Source: UBA920 sp964424635 (lineage in GTDB: Bacteria > Patescibacteriota > Doudnabacteria > UBA920). From it: a stretch of DNA of 14,959 bases. Positions 7,839-14,472 of this stretch are shown in pieces (positions within the stretch are counted from its first letter, which is position 1; the number at the start of each line of letters is the position of its first letter). The position numbers and the translations under genes were made by a program. The stretch covers positions 1 through 14,959 of the forward strand of contig CAYRJC010000021.1 in NCBI GenBank assembly GCA_964424635.1, read 5' to 3'. Under the pieces are notes generated by a model. It did not search any database and had not been told where the DNA came from. It worked only from the letters and a program-made list of their open reading frames with translations.

Positions 7839-8726
7839 TTACCATTTAGTTTGAATTAAAAATTGCTGTAACACCAGCTTAGTATTATAGTTACGATTCA
7901 GGTCTAAGTCTGTATTCTGAGCAACTTTCAAATTATTGACAACATTAGCCATATTACTAGAACTCAATCCACTGACCAACTGATCCTTAAGAAAATAAAT
8001 CCATACTTTTATCAACAATTTTAAATCGTTAATCTCCAAATCTACCAAAGTATTTAAATTTATCAAATTCAAATCATGATTTTGCAACTTACCTAACAAC
8101 TCACCTAATTTTTGTGACTGCTCTGAACTACTCTGCAATTTTTCTATTAGTGTAGGAAACTGACTTAATACTATAGATAAATTTTGAGGTAACTGAGAAT
8201 CATCACTCATACTTTTAACCGGAAAGCACCTAACAGCAATACATCTAGACATTACAGTAGGTAATACTTTATTACTATTGGCAACTAATAAAAATATGCT
8301 ATTTCCAGAAGGTTCCTCTAAAGTCTTTAACATGATGTTACTACTGGCTGTAGTAGCTAGATGAAAATTTTTAATTAAAAAAATTTTTCTCGATCCTGCG
8401 CCAAAAGATGAAAGACTAGAAAACCCGATTAGCTCTCTAAGACTTTCCACATTACCTGATTCAGAAAAATCATATTCTAAGATATCTGAATTAACTGTCG
8501 CATTGGATTTGAAAGAATGCGCAAGCTTAGCTGTCCTATCAATTTTCTGAGCAAATTCTTTTGCCAATAAATTTTTACCCACCCCTTCTGGTCCCAAAAA
8601 TAAAAACGCATGAGGCATTGCATCTAATTTTTCATTTTGCAAAAAATTATCTAGCAAACGTTTAGCTCCTTCTTGGCCAAAGGTTTGCCATACTTTCAAA
8701 TTATCTTGTATTTGTTCATTTTTCAC
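7839..8726 (-). CDS. holB: DNA polymerase III delta-prime subunit (clamp loader)
   Basis: This AAA+ protein of the clamp loader has Walker A GPEGVGKN (about 45-52), a Walker B-like strand RKIFLIKNFHLA (about 113-124), LKTLEEPSGNSIFLLVAN (about 133-150) and the sensor-type SRC (160-162). The LEEP and SRC motifs separate it from general AAA+ proteins and fit delta-prime (DnaX is the main alternative, but is longer). The four-cysteine zinc module that follows Walker A in E. coli delta-prime is absent; residues 53-85 contain no Cys. I chose the GTG at 8726-8724 (295 aa) because a TATAAT lies 6 nt upstream, so the RNA would begin at or near it. An in-frame TTG at 8765 would add 13 unconserved residues and lies upstream of that promoter. 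It heads the operon. Confidence 0.88.
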   Translation of the reverse strand: MKNEQIQDNLKVWQTFGQEGAKRLLDNFLQNEKLDAMPHAFLFLGPEGVGKNLLAKEFAQKIDRTAKLAHSFKSNATVNSDILEYDFSESGNVESLRELIGFSSLSSFGAGSRKIFLIKNFHLATTASSNIMLKTLEEPSGNSIFLLVANSNKVLPTVMSRCIAVRCFPVKSMSDDSQLPQNLSIVLSQFPTLIEKLQSSSEQSQKLGELLGKLQNHDLNLINLNTLVDLEINDLKLLIKVWIYFLKDQLVSGLSSSNMANVVNNLKVAQNTDLDLNRNYNTKLVLQQFLIQTKW

Positions 8727-8732
8727 TATTGT

Positions 8733-8741
8733 ATTATACCA
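8733..8741 (-). promoter_or_regulatory. Extended -10 promoter for the holB operon
   Basis: TGGTATAAT is read on the minus strand (TATAAT at 8738-8733). There is no good -35, which extended -10 promoters often lack. Only 6 nt separate it from the GTG of holB, predicting a leaderless mRNA for holB-lipoprotein-frr-rseP-proS. Confidence 0.6.
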
Positions 8742-8780
8742 CAAATTTACCCAAATCTTTAGCAAAATTATATATATTTT

Positions 8781-8817
8781 AAAGGAGAATTATGATATTT
8801 TTAATATAATATTGAAT
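8781..8817 (+). promoter_or_regulatory. miaA upstream region: TATAAT and a five-codon mini-ORF
   Basis: Two readings compete. TATAAT (8805-8810) lies 7 nt before the miaA ATG at 8818, which would give a leaderless mRNA, although no -35 is visible. Alternatively AAAGGAG (8781-8787) sits 4 nt before an ATG at 8792 that opens the mini-ORF MIFLI, ending at 8809, 8 nt before miaA. In that case miaA would be translated by re-initiation. Confidence 0.35.
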
Positions 8818-9852
8818 ATGAAAAATACTAAGAAAAATTTTGACATAATCTGCGTGGTTGGACCCACTGCTTCTGGAAAAAGTGAGTTAGCAGTAAAATT
8901 AGCCAAAAAATATAATGGAGAGATTATCTCTGGTGATAGTCGGCAAATTTATCGAGGAATGAATATTGGTTCAGGAAAAGTTGAAGGAAAATGGATAAGT
9001 GTTAAAAAGCCAGACAGAGTTAATAACAACAAAACCAATAGCAGTGTTAGAAAAAAATCTATCGCTAAAGATACTAAAAAACTTAACAATAAAAAAATAT
9101 TTGTCTATAAAAATATCCCTCACTACCTTATCGATGAAGCAAGTCCTAGTGTGCAATATTCTGCAGCTCGTTTTCAAAAAAAAGCCAGAGCTACAACCAT
9201 AGACATTCTTAAGCGTGGGAAACTTCCAATAATTTGTGGCGGAACTGGACACTGGATCGATAGCGTTGTTTATGATTCTGATTTTCCAGCGGTAAAACCA
9301 AACTTAAAATTCAGAAAGCAATTATCAAAACTAACCACTGAACAGCTTTTTGCAAAATTAAAAAAACTTGACCCAGTTCGTAGCGCGGAGATCGATTCTA
9401 AAAATCCGCATCGTTTGATTCGGGCTTTAGAAATTGTTATCACTACCGGGAAACCAGTTCCAAAACGGCTTATAAAAACTGATGGACCCAAAAAAACTTT
9501 TAAAAATTATAAGATACTCTGGCTTGGGATAAACCCAGGAATGGAGGTTTTAGAAAAAAATATTACCAAGAGACTGCATGACCGGTTAAAAATAGAGATG
9601 CTTAAAGAAGTCAAAAATCTTCATCAACCCAAAATCGGCAGAGGCCTATCTTGGAAAAAGCTTGAATCTTTTGGGTTAGAATATAAATTCTGTGCTTTAT
9701 TTTTGCAAAATAAAATTTCTAAAGAAGATATGAACCAGGGAATCATTACCACCAGTCGGAAGTACGCAAAGCGTCAGATGACCTGGTGGAAACGTAATCC
9801 TGAAATCCAATGGAGTGAAAAAGCTGATAAGTTTTTAAAAAAATCAAATTAA
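8818..9852 (+). CDS. miaA: tRNA dimethylallyltransferase
   Basis: This 344-residue enzyme transfers a dimethylallyl group to A37 of tRNAs that read UNN codons. Family motifs are the P-loop GPTASGKS (15-22), GDSRQIYRGMNIGSGK (39-54), PHYLIDEASPSVQYSAARF (101-119), GGTG (141-144), NPHRLIRALE (196-205) and YAKRQMTWWKRNPEIQW (316-332). Residues about 55-98 form a Lys/Asn-rich insertion between the DSRQIY block and HYLID, where most MiaA proteins have about 10 residues. I start at the ATG at 8818; a TTG two codons upstream is also in frame. It is transcribed away from holB. No separate terminator is visible before the next promoter. Confidence 0.95.
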   Translation: MKNTKKNFDIICVVGPTASGKSELAVKLAKKYNGEIISGDSRQIYRGMNIGSGKVEGKWISVKKPDRVNNNKTNSSVRKKSIAKDTKKLNNKKIFVYKNIPHYLIDEASPSVQYSAARFQKKARATTIDILKRGKLPIICGGTGHWIDSVVYDSDFPAVKPNLKFRKQLSKLTTEQLFAKLKKLDPVRSAEIDSKNPHRLIRALEIVITTGKPVPKRLIKTDGPKKTFKNYKILWLGINPGMEVLEKNITKRLHDRLKIEMLKEVKNLHQPKIGRGLSWKKLESFGLEYKFCALFLQNKISKEDMNQGIITTSRKYAKRQMTWWKRNPEIQWSEKADKFLKKSN

Positions 9853-9859
9853 TACACCC

Positions 9860-9888
9860 TTGCAAAAAAATAAATCTTTTGCTAAGAT
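9860..9888 (+). promoter_or_regulatory. Promoter for the 140-aa gene, with overlapping inverted repeat
   Basis: TTGCAA (9860-9865) and TAAGAT (9883-9888) are separated by 17 nt, with a TG extension at 9880-9881. The start would be near 9895. GCAAAA (9862-9867) and TTTTGC (9877-9882) form an inverted repeat across the spacer that could be an operator, though such A/T repeats also arise by chance. Confidence 0.6.
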
Positions 9889-9891
9889 TAT

Positions 9892-9917
9892 TTTTCGTTG
9901 TCACAGGATAACGAAAA
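9892..9917 (+). promoter_or_regulatory. 5'-terminal 11-bp stem-loop in the leader of the 140-aa gene
   Basis: TTTTCGTTGTC (9892-9902) pairs with GATAACGAAAA (9907-9917) over 11 positions, including one G-U pair, with the loop ACAG. It begins at the predicted RNA 5' end and is not followed by a U-run. The likely role is RNA protection or regulation. It parallels the stem-loop at 3089-3108. Confidence 0.55.
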
Positions 9918-9928
9918 TAAAAATCTAC

Positions 9929-9933
9929 AGGAG
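9929..9933 (+). promoter_or_regulatory. SD sequence of the 140-aa gene
   Basis: AGGAG, 12 nt before the ATG at 9946. The spacing is longer than optimal, but there is no closer alternative start. Confidence 0.6.
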
Positions 9934-9945
9934 ATATTATAAATT

Positions 9946-10368
9946 ATGTCAGGATCAACTGCGAAAGCAAGCTTAGGAGTGCCAAATGCGACAATAGATC
10001 TTCCATCCCATGTAATGGTAGTAATCGAAGGAACACACGGGGCAATGTTAAATGTTTCAGATCTGGTTAAGGATACAACGATTAAGAGCTTACACATTAT
10101 ATCGCCTCTTGTTTTTGAATCAGAGATTGCCATACAAGAAAAAGGTTTAACAAAACTCCCCTACACTTGTGAAATCTTTCCATGTTTGAAACCAAACATG
10201 TCAATGAGTCAAGTTCCTCGCAATCTTTCGGATAATTTTAAAAAAATAATCGAGCTTAATCTAGAAACGAATCTGACTCAACTTTCAACAGAACAACCAA
10301 ATAAAGAATCACTCTCAATGATCGTTGAATATAATAACTTAGAATATAACTGCAAAATCCACTTTTAA
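9946..10368 (+). CDS. Hypothetical protein, 140 aa, own transcription unit
   Basis: I do not recognise this protein. It has no clear signal peptide or membrane helix; residues 22-28 (HVMVVIE) and 46-53 (IKSLHIIS) look like beta strands. Three cysteines are present, C75, C80 and C136; the CEIFPC pair could form a disulfide or contribute to a metal site, but nothing else supports that. Residues about 94-120 look helical and polar, and the C-terminal 20 residues look like two strands (SLSMIVEYN, YNCKIHF). It has a promoter at 9860-9888, an 11-bp 5' stem-loop, an SD and a strong terminator at 10395-10424, so it is an independent single-gene unit between miaA and the convergent gat operon. These signals make it a real gene; its function cannot be inferred. 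Confidence 0.78.
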   Translation: MSGSTAKASLGVPNATIDLPSHVMVVIEGTHGAMLNVSDLVKDTTIKSLHIISPLVFESEIAIQEKGLTKLPYTCEIFPCLKPNMSMSQVPRNLSDNFKKIIELNLETNLTQLSTEQPNKESLSMIVEYNNLEYNCKIHF

Positions 10369-10394
10369 TCAAAGCTGTGATACCCGGTAACAAA

Positions 10395-10424
10395 AACGAC
10401 AACAAATGTTGTCGTTATTTTTTT
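10395..10424. terminator. Strong bidirectional intrinsic terminator (140-aa gene / gatB)
   Basis: AACGACAAC (10395-10403) pairs perfectly with GTTGTCGTT (10408-10416) around an AAAT loop. A plus-strand T-run follows (10418-10424). On the minus strand five Ts follow the same stem, so it can also end the gatCAB transcript. Confidence 0.92.
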
Positions 10425-10440
10425 AATAAATTAAAAATTT

Positions 10441-11964
10441 TTAAGCCAATTTTTTCTTTAGCAATTCATTTACTACCTGAGGATTAGCCTTGCCCTGCAT
10501 TTCTTTCATAACTTGACCAACTAAAAATCCAAAAGATTTTTGTTCGCCAGATTTATAATCATTTACTGCCTTGTCATTTTTTGCAATTACTTCATCGATA
10601 GCCTTTTCTATAGCCCCTTCATCGCTTACCTGCACCAAACCTAAATCTTCAACGAGATTATCTGGCTCTCCACCCTTCTCGTACATAACTTTAAATACTT
10701 GCTTAGCTGCACTATTAGAAATTTTTCCAGAATCAATTAATTTTACCAACTCTGCCATATTCTCTGCAGTAATCTTGGACTCTAAAGGATTGGCAAGGTT
10801 TGCATTTAACAATGCAGAGAAGTCCTGCAAACACCAATTTGCACTGGACTTTATGAGCTTAGTTCGTAAATCAGAATCACCAGTAGCCCCGTCAGCAATC
10901 ATCCACGCATCAATTTCACTAACTACATTTTCAAAATACTCGTTCAATTCTTTCCATGAAAGCAAGTCTTCAATTGTATCATTACCCAAACCAAACTCTT
11001 CAGCAAATCTAACACGCTTAGCTACAGGTAATTCTGGCAAGCTATTTTTCAAATCTTGGATAAATTCCTGAGTAAAATGAAGCGGAGCCAAATCTGGTTC
11101 TGGCATATAGCGATAATCATTAGCCTCACCTTTACTACGCTGCTCAACAGTTTTATTTTCTTTCTCATTCCAACCCATTGTCACCTGTTTTGGCATCTGC
11201 CCACTTTCAAGTATTTCTATATGTCGAGGAATTTCATAGTTAATTGCAGCTTCTGCAAATCTAAAACTATTGATGTTTTTAACTTCAACTTTATACTTTG
11301 GGAGAGATTCTTCGCCTGGGCTTCGGACAGAAATATTTGGTTCGCAGCGCATAGTTCCTTTTTCCATATCCGCTGCCGAAGCTCCCACATAACGAACAAT
11401 TCTCTGCAACTCCTGCAAAAATATTCGAGCCTCTTCTGCTGTTTCTATATCTGGCTCTGTGACAATTTCCAGCAGTGGACATCCCGCACGATTATAATCA
11501 ACCAAAGAATATGGCAGACCTTCTGGATGAGTGTTCTTGCCAGCATCTTCTTCTAAATGAGCGCGAGTAATACGAATTCGTTTTGTATAAGAATCTTTAT
11601 TTGCTAAGCGATTTTCATTAGCCGGAACAAAAATATCAATATAACCAGGACCGGCCACTGGATGATCCAACTGAGAAATCTGATAACCCTTTGGTAGATC
11701 TGGATAAAAATAATGCTTACGGTCAAATTTAGAATACTCTGGAATTTGGCAATTCAAAGCAAGGCCAACCATTACACCTAATCTCACAGCTTCTTGGTTT
11801 ACAATTGGTAAAGTACCTGGCTCACCAGTTACAACTTCATCTATATTAATATTTGGCTCTTTTTCATCGGGGTTATTACTACTACTCGAAAACATCTTGC
11901 TCTTAGTAGCAAGCTGAACGTGAATTTCTAGTCCAATGACTGGTTTGTAGTTTTTTAATTCCAT
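10441..11964 (-). CDS. gatB: Asp-tRNA(Asn)/Glu-tRNA(Gln) amidotransferase subunit B
   Basis: This 507-residue protein is the tRNA-binding kinase subunit of GatCAB, which phosphorylates and helps amidate mischarged Glu-tRNA-Gln or Asp-tRNA-Asn. Motifs include VIGLEIHVQL (about 9-18), FDRKHYFYPDLPKGYQISQ (about 80-98), ITRAHLEEDAGK (about 131-142) and YNRAGCPLLEIVTEPD (about 155-170). The C-terminal YqeY-like domain ends with FLVGQVMKEMQGKANPQ. The ATG at 11964-11962 is chosen over a TTG at 12000 because the family begins just before YKPVIGLEIH; the 12 extra residues would be unconserved. It lies 44 nt after gatA and is last in the operon, before the terminator at 10395-10424. No usable SD is visible. 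Confidence 0.96.
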   Translation of the reverse strand: MELKNYKPVIGLEIHVQLATKSKMFSSSSNNPDEKEPNINIDEVVTGEPGTLPIVNQEAVRLGVMVGLALNCQIPEYSKFDRKHYFYPDLPKGYQISQLDHPVAGPGYIDIFVPANENRLANKDSYTKRIRITRAHLEEDAGKNTHPEGLPYSLVDYNRAGCPLLEIVTEPDIETAEEARIFLQELQRIVRYVGASAADMEKGTMRCEPNISVRSPGEESLPKYKVEVKNINSFRFAEAAINYEIPRHIEILESGQMPKQVTMGWNEKENKTVEQRSKGEANDYRYMPEPDLAPLHFTQEFIQDLKNSLPELPVAKRVRFAEEFGLGNDTIEDLLSWKELNEYFENVVSEIDAWMIADGATGDSDLRTKLIKSSANWCLQDFSALLNANLANPLESKITAENMAELVKLIDSGKISNSAAKQVFKVMYEKGGEPDNLVEDLGLVQVSDEGAIEKAIDEVIAKNDKAVNDYKSGEQKSFGFLVGQVMKEMQGKANPQVVNELLKKKLA

Positions 11965-12008
11965 ACCTATATAATATTTTATTCTGTATTTTTCACACAA
12001 TTATAATT

Positions 12009-13505
12009 CTAAAATTCAGGCCACTTAGTATGCCAATCAGTTACCTCCTGATAAGCACTACCAACATTAAAGACTTTTTGTTCACCCCACTGCGGACCGA
12101 TAATTTGCAAACCAATCGGCATTTCTATTTCACCTCCATCACGTGGCTTAGCAAAGCCACATGGCACGGACAATGCTGGTAATCCAGCTAAAGATCCAGG
12201 GATATTTAATTGATCAGCAATATAACCAAAGAGCGGATCACTAGCAGCCTTACCTAACGGCAAAGCAACATTTGGACTTGATGGTGCAAGTAAAACATCT
12301 ACTTGCTTAAACACTTCTTCAAATTCATTTATTATCAAACGGCGTACTTGCTGAGCCTTTTTATAATAAGCATCATAATAACCTGCGCTTAACACATATG
12401 TTCCGGTCATAATTCTACGCTTAGCTTCATCCCCAAAACCCTCTGCTCTGCTTTTGGCGTATACTTCAAATAAATCTTTTGCTTCATTGTTAGCAGAGTG
12501 GCCATAACGAATCCCGTCATAACGGGCCAAATTAGAACTTACTTCGCTTGGACAGACAATCGCATAAACCAAAGAACCATATTTGGTATTCGGCAAACTA
12601 ACCTCCATAATTTCTGCACCTAGATTCTTAATTTCCTCTATTGCCGCTTCTACCGCGCTACGAACACCTGCTTCCATGCCTTCAATAAAATATTCTTTTG
12701 GTATACCAACTTTCAAACCTTTCATATCCGAATTAAGTTGATTGAAATAATTTGGCACTGTAATAGAATTAGTTGTACCGTCTTTTGGGTCAACTCCAGA
12801 GATAGCTTCGGCAATCATAGCCAAATCTTTTACGCTTCGCGCCATTGCGCCCATACTATCCAAACTCGAAGCCATGGCCGCTACCCCATATCGAGACACG
12901 CGCCCATAGGTTGGTTTCCATCCGGAAATTCCTGTAAGTGAAGCAGGCTGACGAATACTTCCCCCAGTTTCAGTTGCTAAAGCCCAAGGAGTTAAACCGC
13001 TAGCCACACTACTAGCGCTGCCACTAGAAGATCCGCCTGGCATGCGAGTCATATCCCAAGAGTTTCTGGTTGCACCAAAATAAGAAGTCTCCCCACTTGA
13101 CCCATGAGCAAATTGATCCATATTAGTTTTTCCTACTAACACAGCTTTTTGCTCTTTTAATTTAGTAATTACAGTTGCATCGTAAGGAGGAATATAATTT
13201 TCCAAAATTTTTGATGCTGCGGTAGTACGAATCCCTCTGGTTAAAAATAAATCTTTGGCTGCAAAAGGAATACCACATAAAGACGGATTACCTCCGGGCT
13301 GGGCCATAAATTCATCAGCTTCCTGCGCATGCTTTATAGCCTCTTCTTCAGTAATAGTGATAAACGCATTTAATTTTTCAGGATCGCCTTCTGGTGAAAA
13401 TTTCTTAATACGATCCAAAAAATATTTCGTCAGCTCTACTGACGAAACTTGTTTTAGGTCCAGCTTTTCTCTTAATTCATGTAGTGATAGGTCTTCAAAT
13501 TTCAT
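12009..13505 (-). CDS. gatA: Asp-tRNA(Asn)/Glu-tRNA(Gln) amidotransferase subunit A
   Basis: This 498-residue amidase-signature protein releases ammonia from glutamine for the transamidation done with GatB. The Ser-cisSer-Lys triad is visible: K84 (in AAKDLF), S159 (in GGSSSGSA) and the nucleophile S183 (in TGGSIRQPAS). Spacing between the three matches well-studied GatA proteins. Length and the C-terminal block around LNIPGSLAGLPALSVPCGF are normal. The start is ATG at 13505-13503; an in-frame GTG one codon earlier overlaps the last base of the gatC stop. Either choice implies close coupling to gatC. No SD is visible. Confidence 0.97.
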   Translation of the reverse strand: MKFEDLSLHELREKLDLKQVSSVELTKYFLDRIKKFSPEGDPEKLNAFITITEEEAIKHAQEADEFMAQPGGNPSLCGIPFAAKDLFLTRGIRTTAASKILENYIPPYDATVITKLKEQKAVLVGKTNMDQFAHGSSGETSYFGATRNSWDMTRMPGGSSSGSASSVASGLTPWALATETGGSIRQPASLTGISGWKPTYGRVSRYGVAAMASSLDSMGAMARSVKDLAMIAEAISGVDPKDGTTNSITVPNYFNQLNSDMKGLKVGIPKEYFIEGMEAGVRSAVEAAIEEIKNLGAEIMEVSLPNTKYGSLVYAIVCPSEVSSNLARYDGIRYGHSANNEAKDLFEVYAKSRAEGFGDEAKRRIMTGTYVLSAGYYDAYYKKAQQVRRLIINEFEEVFKQVDVLLAPSSPNVALPLGKAASDPLFGYIADQLNIPGSLAGLPALSVPCGFAKPRDGGEIEMPIGLQIIGPQWGEQKVFNVGSAYQEVTDWHTKWPEF

Positions 13506-13507
13506 CA

Positions 13508-13789
13508 CTATAATATCGATTTAACTTTATAATATTTACTTTTCCGATCAGGAGCGTTGTTCATAATTTCTTCTTGATAATCTATTAAAACCACTTCATC
13601 TCTGCGAGTAATATTTTCCAAAGCTGTAACAGAAGATACGATCTCTAAGTTACTAGTATCAACGGTTTTTAATTCTTCCACATAATCAATAATACTCGAT
13701 AAGTCTTTTCGAAACTTATCGACTTCTTCAGATTTCAATTCGATACGGGCCATTTGGGCTATTTTTTGGACTTCTTCTTCGGTTAACAT
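13508..13789 (-). CDS. gatC: Asp-tRNA(Asn)/Glu-tRNA(Gln) amidotransferase subunit C
   Basis: This 93-residue protein has the usual GatC length and pattern: an N-terminal helix pair (LTEEEVQKIAQMARIEL, then EEVDKFRKDLSSIIDYVEELKTVDTSN), the VSSVTALENITRRDEV segment and a C-terminal NNAPDRKSKYYKVKSIL, where NAP and the final KV are typical. GatC wraps around GatA and stabilises the GatAB complex. It is the first gene of gatC-gatA-gatB. A TATAAT hexamer lies 6 nt before the ATG (13789-13787), so the operon mRNA may be leaderless. With GatCAB here, charging of tRNA-Gln and/or tRNA-Asn by the indirect route is expected. Confidence 0.95.
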   Translation of the reverse strand: MLTEEEVQKIAQMARIELKSEEVDKFRKDLSSIIDYVEELKTVDTSNLEIVSSVTALENITRRDEVVLIDYQEEIMNNAPDRKSKYYKVKSIL

Positions 13790-13795
13790 ATAGTA

Positions 13796-13801
13796 ATTAT
13801 A
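13796..13801 (-). promoter_or_regulatory. -10 element of the gatCAB operon promoter
   Basis: TATAAT on the minus strand (13801-13796), only 6 nt before the gatC ATG. The -35 position holds TTTTCT, a poor match. It lies just downstream of the terminator of the preceding unit, where an operon promoter is expected. Confidence 0.55.
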
Positions 13802-13813
13802 GGGAAAACCAAA

Positions 13814-13848
13814 TAAAAAGAAAAGCGTAAAATTTGATATTTACGCTT
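13814..13848 (-). terminator. Intrinsic terminator after the two small genes
   Basis: On the minus strand AAGCGTAAA (13848-13840) pairs with TTTACGCTT (13831-13823), loop of 8 nt, followed by TTCTTTTT. It separates the small-gene unit from gatCAB. Confidence 0.85.
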
Positions 13849-13870
13849 ATAAAATACAACAAACTCGTTA

Positions 13871-14062
13871 CTAGACTATGGCTTCGGAAGCCTCTTGGTT
13901 TAAACCTTCCTGCTTAGCAGGCAACAGATCAGGGATAGAATAATCTATTGTTTTTTCTACTGATGACTGAGGTAGGTGTTTTACTACACAGCCATACAAA
14001 CGACAATCATTAGTTCCGCATTTTGGATCGCATAGATCCCAAACATTTTCATTAACTATCAT
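13871..14062 (-). CDS. Small Cys4 protein, 63 aa, unknown
   Basis: I do not recognise this protein. Four cysteines cluster near the N-terminus: C11, C15, C20 and C25 (spacing x3, x4, x4; CDPKCGTNDCRLYGC), which suggests a small metal site or two disulfides. The rest is polar and ends in Glu/Ala/Val without structure I can name. The start is the ATG at 14062-14060, because AGGAGG (14079-14074) lies 11 nt before it; an upstream in-frame GTG at 14092 would place that SD inside the gene. It follows the 104-aa gene by 23 nt and is closed by a strong terminator, so the two are a bicistronic unit. Metal binding is only inferred from the Cys pattern. Confidence 0.75.
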   Translation of the reverse strand: MIVNENVWDLCDPKCGTNDCRLYGCVVKHLPQSSVEKTIDYSIPDLLPAKQEGLNQEASEAIV

Positions 14063-14085
14063 ACTATAATATTCCTCCTCTTGAA

Positions 14086-14400
14086 TTAGCACAAAAATGT
14101 ATATTTCTTTCCGCTGTGTAAAAAATTTGTCTGGTTAGCCAAAGCTACTGCTCTAGTTTGATCTTTCGACAAAACTAGTAAAACCTCTTCGAAAGACATT
14201 TTCTTAGCAAAAGATATTTGTTCTGCTAACTTTTGCAATTCTAATTTTGATATACCAATAGGAATCTCCCTCCCAAAAGACTCGAAGATGTTTAATTTCT
14301 TTAAATCTTCCGCTTGAGTCGTTTCTTTACAACCCTGCAGATGCTCATCAATTTTCTTATTAGAATTTTTCTTAAAGCCCATAAAACCATTTCCCTCCAT
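14086..14400 (-). CDS. Hypothetical protein, 104 aa, first gene of a small bicistron
   Basis: I do not recognise this protein. It is basic at the N-terminus (GFKKNSNKK), has no membrane segment and looks mainly helical between about 32 and 90 (DLKKLNIFESFG, KLELQKLAEQISFAKKMSFEEVLLVLSKDQTRAVALANQ). Cysteines occur only at C24 and at the last residue, C104. The start is secure: GGAGGAG (14413-14407) lies 6 nt before the ATG. Upstream is a structured RNA with an intrinsic terminator only about 20 nt before the SD, so expression may depend on read-through or antitermination. The 63-aa Cys4 gene follows at 23 nt. Function unknown. Confidence 0.75.
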   Translation of the reverse strand: MEGNGFMGFKKNSNKKIDEHLQGCKETTQAEDLKKLNIFESFGREIPIGISKLELQKLAEQISFAKKMSFEEVLLVLSKDQTRAVALANQTNFLHSGKKYTFLC

Positions 14401-14406
14401 AATAAT

Positions 14407-14413
14407 CTCCTCC
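14407..14413 (-). promoter_or_regulatory. Strong SD sequence of the 104-aa gene
   Basis: GGAGGAG on the minus strand, 6 nt before the ATG at 14400. This near-ideal site supports a translated gene despite the terminator just upstream. Confidence 0.85.
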
Positions 14414-14433
14414 GTTATTTATATTTTGTTCGC

Positions 14434-14472
14434 TAAAAATAAAACTCGCATCCTGGATACCAAGATGCGAGT
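14434..14472 (-). terminator. Intrinsic terminator at the end of the structured RNA
   Basis: On the minus strand ACTCGCATC (14472-14464) pairs with GATGCGAGT (14452-14444), and TGG/CCA extends the stem past one mismatch with a TAT loop. TTTTATTTTT follows (14443-14434). It lies between the strong promoter at 14597-14625 and the 104-aa gene. Confidence 0.88.

Noticed and set aside
8727..8765. TTG start that would extend HolB by 13 residues.
   Set aside because: It lies upstream of the likely promoter TATAAT, has no SD, and the added residues are not part of the delta-prime domain.
10571..11556. Two overlapping plus-strand open frames of 166 codons each inside gatB.
   Set aside because: They lie entirely antisense to a full-length, highly conserved GatB, with no SD or promoter and no recognisable protein motif.
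14063..14092. GTG start that would extend the Cys4 protein by 10 residues and overlap the upstream stop.
   Set aside because: It places the AGGAGG inside the gene; the ATG at 14062 is 11 nt after that SD and fits better.
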